A stretch of DNA of 64,000 nucleotides from an uncultured Lachnospiraceae bacterium. GTDB lineage: Bacteria; Bacillota; Clostridia; Lachnospirales; Lachnospiraceae. The stretch lies in contig CAMWFQ010000003.1 of NCBI GenBank assembly GCA_947173495.1, positions 172,577 to 236,576 on the forward strand, in the 5' to 3' direction. A model generated the notes under the pieces. The model made no database searches. It had not been told where the DNA came from and was given only the letters and a program-made list of their open reading frames with translations. Shown one piece after another: positions 63,700 to 64,000 of the stretch (within the stretch, counting starts at the first letter, position 1; every line of letters begins with the position of its first letter). The position numbers and the translations under genes are program-made.

Positions 63700-64000
63700 A
63701 TCCTATCGCCTCCAATTTTTCCTTTAAATGCTTCTTTGCTTTCCGCATCCGGCTTTTAACGGTTCCTTCCGGCAGTCCAAGAATCTCAGATATCTCATTG
63801 ATCTGCATATCTGCTGAGTAATACAAATAGATTGGTATTCTGTACTTCTCAGGCAGAGTTTTAACGAATCCCTGAATCATGTCTGTCTCATCCTGCCTTA
63901 ATACAATATGTTCCGGGGAGGCTTCGTTATCATGATCAGAAAACTCATATCCCTCATCAGACATCTCGTCCATACTGTCAATCGGAACCAGTCTCATCCT
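63689..64000 (-). CDS. ECF RNA polymerase sigma factor (partial)
   Basis: The C-terminal 103 residues of a sigma-70 family ECF factor; the N-terminus lies beyond the right edge. Region 4 is clear: FVKTLPEKYRIPIYLYYSAD, MQINEISEILGLPEGTVKSR, MRKAKKHLKEKLEAIG. The stop overlaps the downstream DUF4179 anti-sigma gene by 11 bp, which confirms the pair. Confidence 0.92.
   Translation of the reverse strand, partial: RMRLVPIDSMDEMSDEGYEFSDHDNEASPEHIVLRQDETDMIQGFVKTLPEKYRIPIYLYYSADMQINEISEILGLPEGTVKSRMRKAKKHLKEKLEAIGYDR

Noticed and set aside
1..64000. Prophage, integrative element or insertion sequence
   Set aside because: No integrase, transposase, phage or conjugation gene and no attachment-site duplication at the tRNA-Thr gene was seen.

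Overview
The window looks like a stretch of chromosome from an anaerobic, spore-forming Firmicute, most likely a gut Lachnospiraceae (Clostridia). The reasons are moderate GC content, AGGAGG-type ribosome binding sites, near-consensus sigma-A promoters, the sporulation sigma factor gene sigH downstream of cysE-cysS-mrnC-rlmB, and several sugar-uptake loci with YesM/YesN-type two-component systems. The taxonomic call is inference. No phage genes, transposase, integrase or CRISPR array were seen.

Layout. 1-5.2 kb: 3' to a truncated xpt lies a MATE exporter in the same direction, then tRNA-Thr(GGT), a hairpin-rich spacer and a three-gene ABC-2 exporter. 5.2-14 kb: a soluble chemoreceptor and FIST sensor pair, a GH88 unsaturated uronyl hydrolase, two AraC regulators around a second MATE exporter, and a divergent GH4 glycosidase. 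14-22 kb: an RND exporter with a very large coiled-coil insert, a TetR regulator, a membrane-anchored spermidine-synthase-like protein and a PhnP-like metallohydrolase, all reading leftward from a palindromic promoter with an operator-like site. 21.8-27.4 kb: the cysE-cysS-mrnC-rlmB-sigH housekeeping run with an SGNH hydrolase carrying VSGN repeats inserted before sigH. 27.5-32.1 kb: a GH3-like protein that has lost key active-site residues, an MBOAT O-acyltransferase and an AlgX/AlgJ-like protein, behind a consensus promoter and a roughly 490-nt purine-rich leader. 32.4-33.8 kb: glyA.

33.8-43.9 kb and 52.8-62.3 kb hold two glycan-utilisation loci with the same logic. Each has a lipoprotein sugar-binding protein, two CUT1 permeases, a YesM-like kinase, a YesN-like regulator and glycosidases (GH106-like in the first; a beta-propeller GH43-like enzyme and a six-hairpin-type enzyme in the second). 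Neither locus encodes its own ATPase, so a shared MsmK-type ATPase is expected elsewhere. Both have a perfect hairpin between the binding-protein gene and the first permease gene. Between them, 44-52.8 kb holds a diacylglycerol-kinase-like gene, a PAP2 phosphatase, a glycosyltransferase, an SfsA-MutY fusion, a cytosolic 5'-nucleotidase, a DUF1653 protein and a DUF362 iron-sulfur protein. Palindromic and direct repeats lie between many of these genes. The right edge carries an ECF sigma factor (cut by the window) and its DUF4179 anti-sigma factor.

The most notable items are the SfsA-MutY fusion, the degenerate GH3 plus acyltransferase cassette with its GTAC-repeat leader, the palindromic RND promoter, the VSGN-repeat SGNH protein in the sigH cluster, and the interspersed palindromic repeats, one of which appears to have entered the DUF362 reading frame.
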